Assembly (NCBI GenBank): GCA_026393115.1
Contig: JAPLAU010000015.1
Span: 531-64,530 of the forward strand
DNA: 64,000 bases
Reading direction: 5' to 3'
DNA from: Actinomycetota bacterium
Lineage (GTDB): Bacteria > Actinomycetota > Actinomycetes > S36-B12 > CAIYMF01
Below, piece by piece: positions 17,495-28,538 of the stretch; the first letter of the stretch is position 1, and each line of letters begins with the position of its first letter. Both the position numbers and the translations under genes were made by a program. Below the pieces are notes generated by a model. It searched no databases. It was given only the letters and a program-made list of their open reading frames with translations, and was not told the origin of the DNA.

Positions 17495-19049
17495 GTTTGA
17501 GAATCTTGCCAGTTGGGTTACGTGGCAGAGCGTCGATGTAGCGCATGTCGCGCGGGATCTTGTAGTCAGCGATGAGCGGAGCGCAGTAGGCGCGCAGTTC
17601 GTCGGTGCTGGGACGCTCGTCGCCGTCGGCCACGAGGAAGGCGATCAGGTCTTCGCCGAGATCAGGATGCGGCTTGCTGACCACGGCCGCCTCGTGAATA
17701 GCGGGATGCGAAGACAGCGCATTTTCAACCTCGATCGACGCGATGTTGTTACCGCCGCGAATGATGATGTCCTTCTTGCGATCGTGCACCCACATGAAGC
17801 CTTCCTCGTCGACTCGTACGAGGTCGCCGGTGTAGAGCCAGCCATCGCGAATGGTGCGAGCGGTCTCCTCGTCATTGCGGTAGTAACCCACCATCACAGC
17901 CTTCGACTTGAGCAGTAATTCGCCCACGCCCGGAAAGGTGATGTCGCGACTCTCGTCGTCGACCACGCGAATACGAACGCCCGGTTTTCCAGTGCGGCCA
18001 ATGGATCCGGCCTTGGAGAGCGCGTACTTACCCGGCAATGTCGTGCCCGGGTTTCCGCTCTCCGTCTGCCCGAAGACATTCATGATTTCGGCACGTGGGA
18101 ACAGCTTCTGGTACTGAGCGACCTGATGCGGCGACACGGGCGCGCCACCGTGGAACGCCAGTCGCACGCAACTGAGATCGACTTCGTCGGCGACCGGCGA
18201 CTTGGCCATGAAACCGAAGATTGACGGAACGGCACCGACGATCGTGGCGCCGACTTCTTCGATTTCGCGCATCAACGGTTCGGCCTCAACATTCACCGAG
18301 ATCACGTAGTGGGCACCCGCCACGGCGGTGGTGAACAGACACGTGTGCACACCCGAGCTGGTGAAGAAGGGGAAGGGGCTAAGGAGGATGTCTTCATGCC
18401 GGGTGCCTGGGAAGCGCGACAGGATGTGCGCGGCTGCCACGCAGTTGTCGTGGGTGAGCATCACGCACTTGGGTGCCGCCGTGGTGCCCGAAGTAAAGAG
18501 CCAGTCGGCCATGTCGGTCGGCTCGACCTTCGGCAGGTCAGCAGCCGTGAGTCCTTCGATGGGCTCAAGTAAGACGCGGAAGTCGAGTGTGCCTTCGGGA
18601 ACCTCATTGGCGGCGACGAAGATCAGGGGAGGGTCTTCCAACTGGTCGAGTACGGCCAGAGCGTGCTCAATGTAGGCACCTTCAACGACCAACGCGCTGA
18701 TTTGAGCATGAACGGCGAGAGGAACCACTTCGGCCGGTGTGAGTCGACCGTTGATGGGAAGGGCAACGGCCGCGGCTTTGTGGGTTCCGGCGTAGGTGAG
18801 CACACCTTCGATTCCGGCGTTGTTCGAGGTGAGGAAGGCCACTCGCTGCCCGCGGTTGATACCTCGCCGCACCAAGTTCGCGGCAACGGTGTTCGTGAGG
18901 TCGTCGAGTTCGGCGTAGGTGAGGGTTTTCTTGCCGCCGTAGGCGCTGGCCGAAGTGACGGCCGAGGCGTTGGGAGTCCAGGTCGCCCAGGCCGCGTAGA
19001 TATCGCCGACCACTTCGGCGTTGTCGGTGGGGATTCCGTGGTCGGCCAT
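17472..19049 (-). CDS. AMP-dependent acyl-CoA synthetase (ligase 2)
   Basis: This 525-residue ANL enzyme has WLFTSGTTAAPKCVMLTHDN as its A3 motif, FGQTESGNPGTTLPGK, LYTGDLVRVDEEGFMWVHDR and the catalytic lysine in PRNPTGKILKREL. ATG 19049 follows GAGGAGGAG by 3-4 bases. It heads the minus-strand operon with TetR1 and an MDR oxidoreductase and faces the kinase/ACAD operon across a shared control region. That arrangement recalls levulinate-type 4-hydroxyacid pathways, in which a ligase supplies the acyl-CoA. The substrate is inferred, not shown. Confidence 0.92.
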   Translation of the reverse strand: MADHGIPTDNAEVVGDIYAAWATWTPNASAVTSASAYGGKKTLTYAELDDLTNTVAANLVRRGINRGQRVAFLTSNNAGIEGVLTYAGTHKAAAVALPINGRLTPAEVVPLAVHAQISALVVEGAYIEHALAVLDQLEDPPLIFVAANEVPEGTLDFRVLLEPIEGLTAADLPKVEPTDMADWLFTSGTTAAPKCVMLTHDNCVAAAHILSRFPGTRHEDILLSPFPFFTSSGVHTCLFTTAVAGAHYVISVNVEAEPLMREIEEVGATIVGAVPSIFGFMAKSPVADEVDLSCVRLAFHGGAPVSPHQVAQYQKLFPRAEIMNVFGQTESGNPGTTLPGKYALSKAGSIGRTGKPGVRIRVVDDESRDITFPGVGELLLKSKAVMVGYYRNDEETARTIRDGWLYTGDLVRVDEEGFMWVHDRKKDIIIRGGNNIASIEVENALSSHPAIHEAAVVSKPHPDLGEDLIAFLVADGDERPSTDELRAYCAPLIADYKIPRDMRYIDALPRNPTGKILKRELREHN

Positions 19050-19069
19050 GGCTCCTCCTCGCTGGACTC

Positions 19070-19085
19070 CCGAACGAACGTTCGG
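19070..19085 (-). promoter_or_regulatory. CGTTCGTT operator box upstream of ligase 2
   Basis: The stretch contains AACGAACG (19073-19080, the octamer CGTTCGTT on the minus strand) and the perfect 10-bp palindrome CGAACGTTCG (19075-19084). It is 21 bases upstream of the ligase 2 start, a position suited to repression by TetR1. No convincing -35/-10 pair was found. Confidence 0.55.
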
Positions 19086-19175
19086 CTGGGGTAAGTGAAA
19101 CACATCAACCACGCGCTCGGGAAGGGCCTGGGGCGCCTCTTGACAATGACAAGAATCGAGGGCCAAACTCAGGTA

Positions 19176-19194
19176 AACGAACGATCGCTAGGTT
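19176..19194 (+). promoter_or_regulatory. CGTTCGTT operator box and -10 before the kinase/ACAD operon
   Basis: AACGAACG at 19176-19183 is followed by TAGGTT (19189-19194), a plausible -10 hexamer. It lies 48 bases before the phosphotransferase-like start and about 100 bases from the matching box of the divergent operon. No good -35 was found. Confidence 0.5.
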
Positions 19195-19197
19195 TGT

Positions 19198-19230
19198 GGG
19201 ACGATACTGGGACGAGGCCGGGACGATGCT
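19198..19230 (+). repeat. Three tandem 11-bp repeats in the 5' leader
   Basis: GGGACGATACT, GGGACGAGGCC and GGGACGATGCT follow one another without a gap, and a degenerate fourth unit (GGGGAGGCACT, 19231-19241) supplies the ribosome-binding site of the next gene. The array lies between the putative -10 and the start codon. Confidence 0.7.
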
Positions 19231-19241
19231 GGGGAGGCACT

Positions 19242-20291
19242 GTGAGTGAGTCGACGCTTGGAGTGGTCGATGCCGACCGCCTGCGCGACTTCCTGGCTCC
19301 TGTCGTCGGTGGAATCGACGCCGATCTGGAGATCGACCTGGTATCGGGCGGCCGCTCGAACCCCACATTTCGGGTCACCGATGGCACGCGGCACTGGATT
19401 CTGCGGCGCCAACCCTTTGGCCAGGTTCTGGAAAGCGCTCACGACATGGGCCGCGAATTCCGGGTGATGACCGCGCTGCGCGACACAGCAGTGCCGGTTC
19501 CTGAAACGGTCGTGCTCTGCGAGGATCCGTCAGTCATCGGCTCGCCGTTCTACATCATGGTCGACCTTGAAGGAATCACTCTGCGCAACAACGCGGAAAC
19601 CGGCGAACTCTCGGACATCGTTCAAGAGCATGTCGGCAGTCAAATGATTGAGATCTTGGCGAATCTGCACGAGATCGATCCCGAGTCAGTCGGCCTAGGC
19701 GATTTCGGTCGTCCCGATGGGTTTCTTGAACGGCAGGTGCGCAGGTGGCGCAAGCAGTGGGATGGCGCGCACATCTTGCACCGACCCAACCTTGACTTGT
19801 TGCTCGATCGACTCGGCGCGTCAGTTCCCCAACAGAGTTTCCCCGGCATCATTCATGGCGATTTCAAACTCGACAACATGATGTTTAACAGCCTCGACGA
19901 AGGATGCATTACTGGAGTACTTGACTGGGAGATGTCCGCACTAGGCGACACGATGGCAGATCTCGGTGTCTTCATGAGCCTGTGGGACGAGCCAGGTCAT
20001 CCCTTTAATCCGGTATCGGCAGGTACGACAGCGCATCCCGGATTTCCGACGCGCGCACAAGCGGTGCAACGCTACGCAGCAATTCGAGGCATCGAACTTC
20101 CCAACACTGACTGGTACGTCGTGCTCGCGTTCGTCAAGGTCGCGGTCATCGTGGAACAGATACACACCCGGCACGTCAAGGGGCTCACTATCGGAACCGG
20201 TTTCGACGATGCCGGCGACATGGTGGACCCACTGCTTGATCGCGCTATGGAGATTGCGTCGACCACCTCGGTCGTCGGTCTTCGCTTGTAG
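19242..20291 (+). CDS. APH-fold phosphotransferase, ACAD10/11 or LvaA-like
   Basis: This 349-residue aminoglycoside-phosphotransferase-fold protein has the nucleotide-loop segment VSGGRSNPTFRV, the catalytic loop IIHGDFKLDNMMF and the metal-binding GVLDWEMSALGDTMADLG. This wording is that of the kinase domain fused to ACAD in eukaryotic ACAD10/11 and of bacterial LvaA, which phosphorylates 4-hydroxyacyl-CoA. The adjacent ACAD gene strengthens this reading. GTG 19242 follows GGGGAGG by 4 bases. True aminoglycoside resistance is unlikely. No DUF6285 (LvaB) partner is present. Confidence 0.85.
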   Translation: MSESTLGVVDADRLRDFLAPVVGGIDADLEIDLVSGGRSNPTFRVTDGTRHWILRRQPFGQVLESAHDMGREFRVMTALRDTAVPVPETVVLCEDPSVIGSPFYIMVDLEGITLRNNAETGELSDIVQEHVGSQMIEILANLHEIDPESVGLGDFGRPDGFLERQVRRWRKQWDGAHILHRPNLDLLLDRLGASVPQQSFPGIIHGDFKLDNMMFNSLDEGCITGVLDWEMSALGDTMADLGVFMSLWDEPGHPFNPVSAGTTAHPGFPTRAQAVQRYAAIRGIELPNTDWYVVLAFVKVAVIVEQIHTRHVKGLTIGTGFDDAGDMVDPLLDRAMEIASTTSVVGLRL

Positions 20292-20329
20292 TCAGCTGGT
20301 CGCTCGCGACCCCAACGAAGGAGAACGAA

Positions 20330-21555
20330 GTGGATTTCGACTACACCGACAAGGTGAAGGATCTGCAGGGTCGCGTGGCCGCGTTCATGCAGGACTATGT
20401 CATTCCGTCAGAAGAGCCGATCAGCACGTGGTTCGCCGAGAACCGCGATGAGTGGGGTGCGGCGCCGATGATGGACGACCTCAAGGCGGAGGCCAAGAAG
20501 CAGGGACTGTGGAACCTCTTCCTACCGGAAGATTCCCGCGGAGCCGGACTCACCAACCTTGAGTACGCGCCGCTGGCCGAGATCACGGGCTGGAGCCCGA
20601 CGATTGGCCCCGAGGCGCTCAACTGCTCGGCGCCCGACACCGGCAACATGGAAATCCTGTCGCGCTACGGATCACCCGAACAGCAAGAGCAGTGGCTCAA
20701 GCCGTTGCTCGCAGGCGAAATTCGCTCGTGCTTTTCCATGACTGAGCCTGCGGTCGCGAGTTCAGACGCCAGCAACATCGCACTGCGCATTGAGGATGAC
20801 GGTGACTCGTGGGTTCTCAACGGTCGCAAGTGGTGGTCATCGTCGGCTTTGCGTCGTGAAACCAAGGTCGCGCTCGTTATGGGTGTCTCTGACCCTGACG
20901 CTGAGGTGGGAAAGCGACACAGTCTGGTGTGTGTTCCGATTGACGCTCCTGGATTGACGATTGTGCGCTCGACGACCGTGTTCGGCTTCGACGACCGTCA
21001 CGAAGGTGGTCACGGAGTTCTCGACTACGTCGACGTTCGGCTGCCGAAATCAGCGCTGCTCGGGCCGCGCGGTGGAGGCTTCGCCGTTGCTCAATCACGC
21101 CTCGGCCCAGGACGCATCCATCACTGCATGCGTCTGATCGGAATGGCTGAGCGTGCGGTGGCGATGATGACCGAGCGCGCCAAGACCCGCGTCACCTGGG
21201 GTGAGCCGGTTGCTGACCAAGGCATATTCCAAACCTGGCTGGCAGATGCTCGTATCCAGATCAACGCTGCCCGCCTTGTGGTGCTCAACGCAGCGTTCAA
21301 GATGGACACGACCGGCAACAAGGAGGCTCGCCACGAAATTGCCGCGGCGAAGATCATGGTGCCGCAGGTGGCGCGCGATGTGATCGACCGCGCCATCCAG
21401 ACGTTCGGTGGAGGTGGAATCTCGAGCGACTTCCCGCTTGCCTACCTGTACGTCACTGCTCGCTACTTGCAGATCGCAGACGGACCCGACGAGGTGCACC
21501 GCCGATCACTCGCACGTGCCGAACTCAAGCGCGTGCCGCTCCTCAAGGTGATGTG

Positions 21556-21556
<1 letters not shown>
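20330..21556 (+). CDS. Acyl-CoA dehydrogenase, ACAD10/11-like
   Basis: The 408-residue protein shows the ACAD order: N-terminal helices, CFSMTEPAVASSDASNI (FAD/substrate loop), NGRKWWSSSALR, then TFGGGGISSDFPLAYLY. The C terminus reads QIADGPDEVHRRSLARAEL, the ACAD10/11-type ending in which the catalytic Glu of ordinary ACADs is replaced. In this group the enzyme is thought to convert a phosphorylated 4-hydroxyacyl-CoA with loss of phosphate. AAGGAG precedes GTG 20330 by 6 bases, and the kinase gene lies 38 bases upstream. Confidence 0.9.
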
Positions 21557-23357
<1,801 letters not shown>

Positions 23358-23384
23358 GTAACTGCAGCGCCTAGTGTCACGCGA

Positions 23385-24143
23385 TTAGCGTGGCGCCATC
23401 CGCAGTGCCCCATCCATCCGGATGACCTCGCCGTTGAGGTAATCGTGGTCGATGATCGCGAGCGCGAGTTGCGAGTACTCGTCGGGTCGACCCAGTCGCT
23501 GCGGGAAGGGAATTCCTGCAGCGAGGCCGGCCCGAATTTCTTCGGAAACCGTTGCGAGCATAGGTGTTTCGACAATTCCCGGGGCGATGGTGCAGACACG
23601 GATTCCGTATTGCGCGAGATCGCGCGCTGCTGGAAGGGTGAGCGCGACGATACCGCCCTTTGACGACGCGTACGCCGCCTGGCCGATTTGCCCGTCATAG
23701 GCGGCGACCGACGCCGTGTTGATGATGACACCCCGCTGACCGTCGGCATCGGCTTCGGTTGCAGAAATGGCCTCCGCTGCAACGGCCAGCACGTTGAAAG
23801 TACCGATCAAGTTGACGGCGATAACGCTGGCGTACATGTCCAAGTCGTGCACACCCTTGCGTCCGACGATGCGCATTGACGGACCGATGCCTGCGCAGTT
23901 AATGACGGTTCGCAGCGGCACGCCCGATTGCGAGGCAATGATCACAGCGTTGCGAACATCGTCGGGCTTGGTCACATCGGTTGCGATGTACCTCACGCCC
24001 GGAATCTGCGCGGCTGACTCGATACTTGCCGGCAAGTCGAGCGCGAACACGCTGGCGCCGCGCTCGGTGAGGGCGGCAGCGCTGGCAGCGCCGAGTCCGG
24101 ATGCTCCGCCAGTGACAATCGCAGCGGTTGCACGCAGTTCCAT
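23385..24143 (-). CDS. HSD10-like SDR, 3-hydroxyacyl-CoA dehydrogenase type II
   Basis: The 252-residue SDR has AAIVTGGASGLGAASAAAL at the start, INCAGIG, INTASVAAYDGQIGQAAYAS (Ser and Tyr of the active site) and SSKGGIVALTLPAARDLA. The segment NTASVAAYDGQIGQAAY is the wording seen in 17beta-HSD10 and bacterial 3-hydroxyacyl-CoA dehydrogenases. It would oxidise a 3-hydroxyacyl-CoA, often branched, with NAD+. AAGGAG precedes its ATG. It is the third gene of the TetR2 operon. Confidence 0.9.
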   Translation of the reverse strand: MELRATAAIVTGGASGLGAASAAALTERGASVFALDLPASIESAAQIPGVRYIATDVTKPDDVRNAVIIASQSGVPLRTVINCAGIGPSMRIVGRKGVHDLDMYASVIAVNLIGTFNVLAVAAEAISATEADADGQRGVIINTASVAAYDGQIGQAAYASSKGGIVALTLPAARDLAQYGIRVCTIAPGIVETPMLATVSEEIRAGLAAGIPFPQRLGRPDEYSQLALAIIDHDYLNGEVIRMDGALRMAPR

Positions 24144-24170
24144 CTGTTTACTCCTTGTTGAGTGTGGTTG

Positions 24171-24950
24171 TCAGCGACCTTCGAATGGTGTCTCGTGGTG
24201 GGGACCGTGCTCAATGAATCCGGCGAGTGCGGCTTGAAGATCCGCGGTGGAGAACAGTCCCGCTGCCAGCTCAGGCATGATGGCGTCGGCTGCTGGCACT
24301 CCGCCTCGGTTGAACTGTCGAATGAGTTCCTTCACCGCGCCGTAACCCAGAGTCGGGCCGCTGGCGAGGTCGCGGGCGTAGGCGAGGGCGGAGTCGTTGA
24401 AGCCTTCATCATCGAAGACGCGAGTGACTACTCCCCAGGAATGCATCGTCTCGGCATCGAAGAGTTCGCCGGAGAAGACTAAGTCGCGCGCGCGGTTGAC
24501 GCCGGCAAGGGCCGCTAGGCGCTGAACTCCGCCGTTGGCGGGTGTGAGCCCGACCCTGCGCTCAACCAGACCGAACTTCGCTGATCGTGCCGACAGAATG
24601 ACATCGCAACCCAGTGCCACTTCAAAGGCCGCCGTCAGAGTAAGGGCGTGTGCCGCGAAGATCGTCGGGCACGGAAGTGCCTCAAGGGTCTCGAGCATGA
24701 CTAACTGCTCGCGCCATACGGTGAGGGCAGCGTGCTCGTCGAGGCGTTGGAAGTGTCCGACGTTGACACCTGCTGACACGACGCGCCCTTCGGCACGGAT
24801 CAAAAGTGCGCGCGGCGGAGCGGCGGCGAGCTCGGTCATGGCCGCGGGCAGTGCCACCCACATCTCGTCACCCCAGAAGTTCAGCGGTGGGAAGTCGAAG
24901 GTGAGAATGGCGAGTCCTCCTTCGCGTTCGATGCGCAGTGGTGCAGTCAT
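24171..24950 (-). CDS. Enoyl-CoA hydratase/isomerase family protein
   Basis: This 259-residue crotonase begins LRIEREGGLAILTFDFPPLN and has RAEGRVVSAGVNVGHF, AAHALTLTAAFEVALGCDVI and FGLVERRVGLTPANGGVQRL. The last segment keeps one acidic position of the hydratase pair. The EGRVVSAGVN oxyanion segment is altered from the common G-x-FSAG-x-D. GGAGG lies 7 bases before ATG. It sits between TetR2 and the HSD10-like gene. Confidence 0.87.
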   Translation of the reverse strand: MTAPLRIEREGGLAILTFDFPPLNFWGDEMWVALPAAMTELAAAPPRALLIRAEGRVVSAGVNVGHFQRLDEHAALTVWREQLVMLETLEALPCPTIFAAHALTLTAAFEVALGCDVILSARSAKFGLVERRVGLTPANGGVQRLAALAGVNRARDLVFSGELFDAETMHSWGVVTRVFDDEGFNDSALAYARDLASGPTLGYGAVKELIRQFNRGGVPAADAIMPELAAGLFSTADLQAALAGFIEHGPHHETPFEGR

Positions 24951-24995
24951 GGTGAGTCCTCCACGGAAGATGTGTGGTGAGTGACGAGTTCGTTG

Positions 24996-25595
24996 TTAGG
25001 TTCGGGATCGAGTAGGTGAGGAGTCGGCACCGATCACGCTGAGTGCGAAATCGCAGTAGGTGCCAGCGAGAGTTCCTTCGCTCACTGGTCCATCAGGGCG
25101 GAACCATCGGGCGATGCCAATGCCCATGTCGATGATTGCGTAAGCCGCAAGGTTCGTTGATTGCGTACTGGCTCGACCTTCGGCAACGGCGTTTTCGATG
25201 AGAGTGCGCCAGAGTTCTGTGTAGTGGCGGCGCATTTCCTTCACTTGCGACTGCGCTGGCTCCTCGAGTGCGGCGACTTCGGTCATCGCAATCTTCGATT
25301 CGTGGGCGTAGCGCATGTGGTGGCGTACGTGCACCTCAAAACCTCGCCGGAACTTCTCGATCACATCATCGGTGGTGGCGGTGGCATCCTCGAATTCGCG
25401 AGTGATCAGTGCGACATCGCCTTCGATGATGTCGACGAGCAACTGCTGTTTGGAGTTGAGGTGGTTGTACAAACTTGGTGCGCGCATGTTGAGTCGAGCA
25501 GCAATCTCGCGCATGCTGGTGCCGTGATAACCCCGTTCGTAGAACAATTCGGTCGCCGCCTCTCGGATCTCGCGTGCGCGAGAGGGCTCGGTCAC
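24996..25595 (-). CDS. TetR-family transcriptional regulator (TetR2)
   Basis: A 199-residue TetR protein with AREIREAATELFYERGYHG, MREIAARLNMRAPSLYNHLN and SKQQLLVDII as its DNA-binding domain, similar in layout to fatty-acid and steroid repressors of actinobacteria. GTG 25595 follows AAAGGAA by about 7 bases. The promoter at 25651-25679 contains a 14-bp dyad with the CGTTCGTT box, so autoregulation is likely. It heads an operon with a crotonase and an HSD10-like SDR, opposite ligase 3 and the ACAD operon. Confidence 0.88.
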   Translation of the reverse strand: MTEPSRAREIREAATELFYERGYHGTSMREIAARLNMRAPSLYNHLNSKQQLLVDIIEGDVALITREFEDATATTDDVIEKFRRGFEVHVRHHMRYAHESKIAMTEVAALEEPAQSQVKEMRRHYTELWRTLIENAVAEGRASTQSTNLAAYAIIDMGIGIARWFRPDGPVSEGTLAGTYCDFALSVIGADSSPTRSRT

Positions 25596-25650
25596 CGAAG
25601 GTTCCTTTCAACGTCAGTGGACGGACTTCGTTCACTGGGGATTCCTCTCG

Positions 25651-25679
25651 AGACTAACGAACGGTAGCCTGCTCGTCCA
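25651..25679 (-). promoter_or_regulatory. TetR2 promoter with operator dyad in the spacer
   Basis: On the minus strand TGGACG (25674-25679) and TAGTCT (25651-25656) are 17 bp apart. The dyad CTAACGAACGGTAG (25654-25667) has matching CTA/TAG and CG/CG arms and contains AACGAACG (25656-25663), so bound repressor would cover the spacer and -10. Confidence 0.65.
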
Positions 25680-25779
25680 GCCTCGATGCGAGCCTGGAAA
25701 TAGTGGTATTCCCCACTGCACCAGCCAATGCCCGGGTGCTAGTGCGAAGGTTGACACCTCTTCGAGAAGGCCTCTAGGC

Positions 25780-25805
25780 TTGACCAAACTCACGTTCGTT
25801 AGTTC
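25780..25805 (+). promoter_or_regulatory. Promoter region of the ligase 3/ACAD operon with CGTTCGTT box
   Basis: TTGACC (25780-25785) is a good -35. CGTTCGTT (25793-25800) lies inside CTCACGTTCGTTAG, a 14-base imperfect dyad matching the one before TetR2. The -10 is uncertain. GGGAGG then ATG 25819 follow. Confidence 0.55.
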
Positions 25806-25818
25806 AGTGGGAGGACTC

Positions 25819-27393
25819 ATGCAGGGCGCGTCAAAGTACCGACTCTTCGACACTCTCGATCGCACCGGACGCACCCATCGTGCAGCCTCAACCGTGGCTA
25901 TCACTGCCGGTGGGCGAGATCAGTCCTTCGCCGAGCTCCGCGACCGTGCACTGCGGCTCGCTAACGGGCTCATCGGCCTCGGGGTGCGACCTGGTTCGCG
26001 TGTTGGTGTGCTGATGAGCAATCGTCATGAGTGGACCGAGGCGTTGTTCGCAGTCGCGGCGAGCGGCGGCGTCTGCGTGCCGATCAACGTGCTGCTGCGC
26101 GGGCTCGAGGCGGGCTACATCATTGACGATAGCGACGTTGACGTTTTGATCGTCGATGAACGTGGCGAGCAGCCACTCGCCGAACTCCCGAGGCTTCCTT
26201 CCACCATCATTACGGTGGGCGATGTTGTGGTGCCGGTTGGCGCCAACGTACGCACATTCGAGTCTGTGATTGAGTCAGGCGCTGCCGTGTATCCCAGCGT
26301 GCAGATTGGCGCCGAAGACGCCGTCATGACCTACTACACCTCGGGCACCACGGGCCGCTCAAAAGGCGCCACGCACTCGCATCAAGGCATCAACTGGAAC
26401 ACGATGTCGCAGGTCCACGATCTATCCGTGCGTTCCAACGATCGGTACCTAGTGGTTCCGTCGCTGTCGTGGGCAGCCGGATTCCACGACGTGACGATGG
26501 CATTGATGTGGAATGGCGGTACCAATGTGTTGATGCCGACTGGCGCGGCCACCATCGAGACGATCATCGATCAGGTGGTCGAGAATCGCATCACGCACAC
26601 TCTTCTGGTGCCAGTGTTGTTGCGCGAACTCGCGGCGAACCCGCCGTTGCTTGCTCGCCTTAGAGACAGCGAGTTGCGCTGGGTGCTCACGGGTGCCGAG
26701 CCGGTACCGGCAACTCTGACGAACGAACTCAACGCCGAATTGCCCGCGTGCGATGTGGTGCAGGGATACGGCATGTCGGAGTTTCCGCTCATTGCCTCGC
26801 TGCTGCGCCCGGAAGAGGCGGTCGAGCACGCCGGCAAGGCTGGTCGCCCCACGTCGATCACGTCGATCATGGTGCAGACAGCCGATGGCCAGATCACCGA
26901 TGTCGGTGAAGGCGAGATCCTCACGCGATCGCCAGCGGCCATGCTCGGATACCACGGAATGCCCGAAGCGACAGAAGAGGCATTCCGTGACGGGTGGTTC
27001 CACACAGGTGACACGGGTCGCCTCGATGAAGAGGGCTTCCTCGCGGTCACCGGCCGCCAGAAAGACATGATCATCTCGGGCGGGATGAACATCTACCCGC
27101 GCGAGATTGAGGACGTCATCATCGCTCAACTCGGTATTCGCGATGTAGCCGTCGTTGGTGTTCAGGACGATCGATGGGGCGAGGTGCCCGTGGTCGTGCT
27201 GCTCGCTAGCGCGGCGGGTTCGGCCGATGACGTGATGAGGGTATGCCAGGAACAGTTGTCGTCGTACAAGCGCCCTAAGCGTGTCATTGTGCGTGAGGAG
27301 CCATTCCCACGCACTCCCAACGGCAAGTTACTCAAGCGAGAGTTGGGTCCGTGGGCGCAGGAGCAGATCACGGGGTCTGCTGAGCCGCAGTAG
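25819..27393 (+). CDS. AMP-dependent acyl-CoA synthetase (ligase 3)
   Basis: This 524-residue ANL enzyme has YYTSGTTGRSKGATHSHQG as the A3 motif, QGYGMSEFPLIASLL, FHTGDTGRLDEEGFLAVTGR and the catalytic Lys in PRTPNGKLLKREL. ATG 25819 is preferred over upstream in-frame starts because GGGAGG ends 4 bases before it. It is the first gene of the operon ligase-ACAD-ACAD-thiolase-dehydratase, so it probably loads the acid that this beta-oxidation set degrades. Confidence 0.92.
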   Translation: MQGASKYRLFDTLDRTGRTHRAASTVAITAGGRDQSFAELRDRALRLANGLIGLGVRPGSRVGVLMSNRHEWTEALFAVAASGGVCVPINVLLRGLEAGYIIDDSDVDVLIVDERGEQPLAELPRLPSTIITVGDVVVPVGANVRTFESVIESGAAVYPSVQIGAEDAVMTYYTSGTTGRSKGATHSHQGINWNTMSQVHDLSVRSNDRYLVVPSLSWAAGFHDVTMALMWNGGTNVLMPTGAATIETIIDQVVENRITHTLLVPVLLRELAANPPLLARLRDSELRWVLTGAEPVPATLTNELNAELPACDVVQGYGMSEFPLIASLLRPEEAVEHAGKAGRPTSITSIMVQTADGQITDVGEGEILTRSPAAMLGYHGMPEATEEAFRDGWFHTGDTGRLDEEGFLAVTGRQKDMIISGGMNIYPREIEDVIIAQLGIRDVAVVGVQDDRWGEVPVVVLLASAAGSADDVMRVCQEQLSSYKRPKRVIVREEPFPRTPNGKLLKRELGPWAQEQITGSAEPQ

Positions 27394-27395
27394 TT

Positions 27396-28532
27396 ATGGA
27401 CCTCACGCTCAGCGCCGATGAGTTGGCGTTCCGCGACGATTTTCGCGCGTGGATCGCCGATCACCACCCAGGCTCGCCTCCGAGCAACGTCGAGGAGCGC
27501 TACTACTGGCGGCTTGAATGGCTGCGTGAACTCAACCGTGGTGGATTCGCGGCGATGCATTGGCCGAGCGAGTATGGTGGCCGCGGCGCAACGGCGATGC
27601 TCAACGCAGTGTTCTTCACTGAACTTGCGCGTGCGGGTGCGCCTATTCCGGCAAATCACATTGCGACCTTTATGGCTGGTCCCACAATCATGCAGTGGGG
27701 AACGCAGGAGCAGAAAGAGCGTTACCTGGCCCCAATGCTGCGCGCTGACAACGTATGGTGCCAAGGGTTCAGTGAGCCGGGGGCCGGGTCCGATCTTGCT
27801 GCAGTGGCGACATTTGCTGCACGTGAAGGCGATGAGTTCGTCGTTAATGGGCAGAAGGTGTGGACGTCGGAAGCGCAGTACGCGCATTTCTGTCTCTTGG
27901 TAACTCGCACTGATCGCTCGGTGGCCCAGCACAAAGGGTTGACGTATTTCATTCTTGATATGTCGAGCCCTGGCATCACGCGCCGCCCCTTGCGGCAGCT
28001 CACCGGTGAATCGGAATTCAACGAATTGTTTTTCGACAATGTGCGCATCCCGGCCAGTTCCGTCATCGGCGAGGTGGGAAATGGTTGGCGAGTGGCCATG
28101 ACCACGTTGATGCATGAGCGGTCGATGATTGGCGCCGGATACGGAATTCGACTGCGCAATTATCTGACCGTGGTTGAGTCGCATCTTCGTGCACACGGGC
28201 TACTCGACGATCCCATCGTTGCCGATCGGTTCACCGATCTTGAGATTCGCACACGAGCCTTGGAGTTGTCCGCGCTGCGCCAAATCTCCGAAGCGCAAGC
28301 ACGCGGAAGTGTGGGTTCGGAAGGGTCGATCCTTAAACTGATGTGGTCTGACACGTACTCGCGGCTGGCCGAGTTTGCAATTGAGACGGTTGGCCCGGAT
28401 GCGCTCGAAGATGCAAGTGGATGGGCGTGGGAGTACCTTCGCTCGCGCGCCTCAACAATCGAGGGCGGCACCTCCGACATCTTGCGTAATATCGTCGCTG
28501 ACCGTGTTCTCGGCCTACCGCGGGCCAGGTGA
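27396..28532 (+). CDS. Acyl-CoA dehydrogenase, catalytic-type subunit (alpha)
   Basis: A 378-residue ACAD with WCQGFSEPGAGSDLAAV (substrate/FAD loop), VNGQKVWTSEAQYAHFCLLV and RSRASTIEGGTSDILRNIV near the C terminus. The complete set of FAD motifs contrasts with the next, shorter ACAD. Such pairs form alpha2beta2 heterotetramers in actinobacterial steroid and side-chain degradation, and the same is inferred here. ATG 27396 is 2 bases after the ligase stop. Confidence 0.9.
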   Translation: MDLTLSADELAFRDDFRAWIADHHPGSPPSNVEERYYWRLEWLRELNRGGFAAMHWPSEYGGRGATAMLNAVFFTELARAGAPIPANHIATFMAGPTIMQWGTQEQKERYLAPMLRADNVWCQGFSEPGAGSDLAAVATFAAREGDEFVVNGQKVWTSEAQYAHFCLLVTRTDRSVAQHKGLTYFILDMSSPGITRRPLRQLTGESEFNELFFDNVRIPASSVIGEVGNGWRVAMTTLMHERSMIGAGYGIRLRNYLTVVESHLRAHGLLDDPIVADRFTDLEIRTRALELSALRQISEAQARGSVGSEGSILKLMWSDTYSRLAEFAIETVGPDALEDASGWAWEYLRSRASTIEGGTSDILRNIVADRVLGLPRAR

Positions 28533-28538
28533 CTGGCG

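Noticed and set aside
19242-20291. Aminoglycoside resistance kinase
   Set aside because: The fold is shared, but the DWEMSALGD wording and the adjacent ACAD gene point to the ACAD10/LvaA group.
26713-26730. GACGAACGAACTC, a near match to the CGTTCGTT operator
   Set aside because: It lies inside ligase 3 coding sequence, does not contain the exact octamer and is not near a start.
27162-28196. 344-codon minus-strand open frame over the ligase 3/ACAD junction
   Set aside because: It spans two well-supported + genes and their junction, with low-complexity sequence and no start context.
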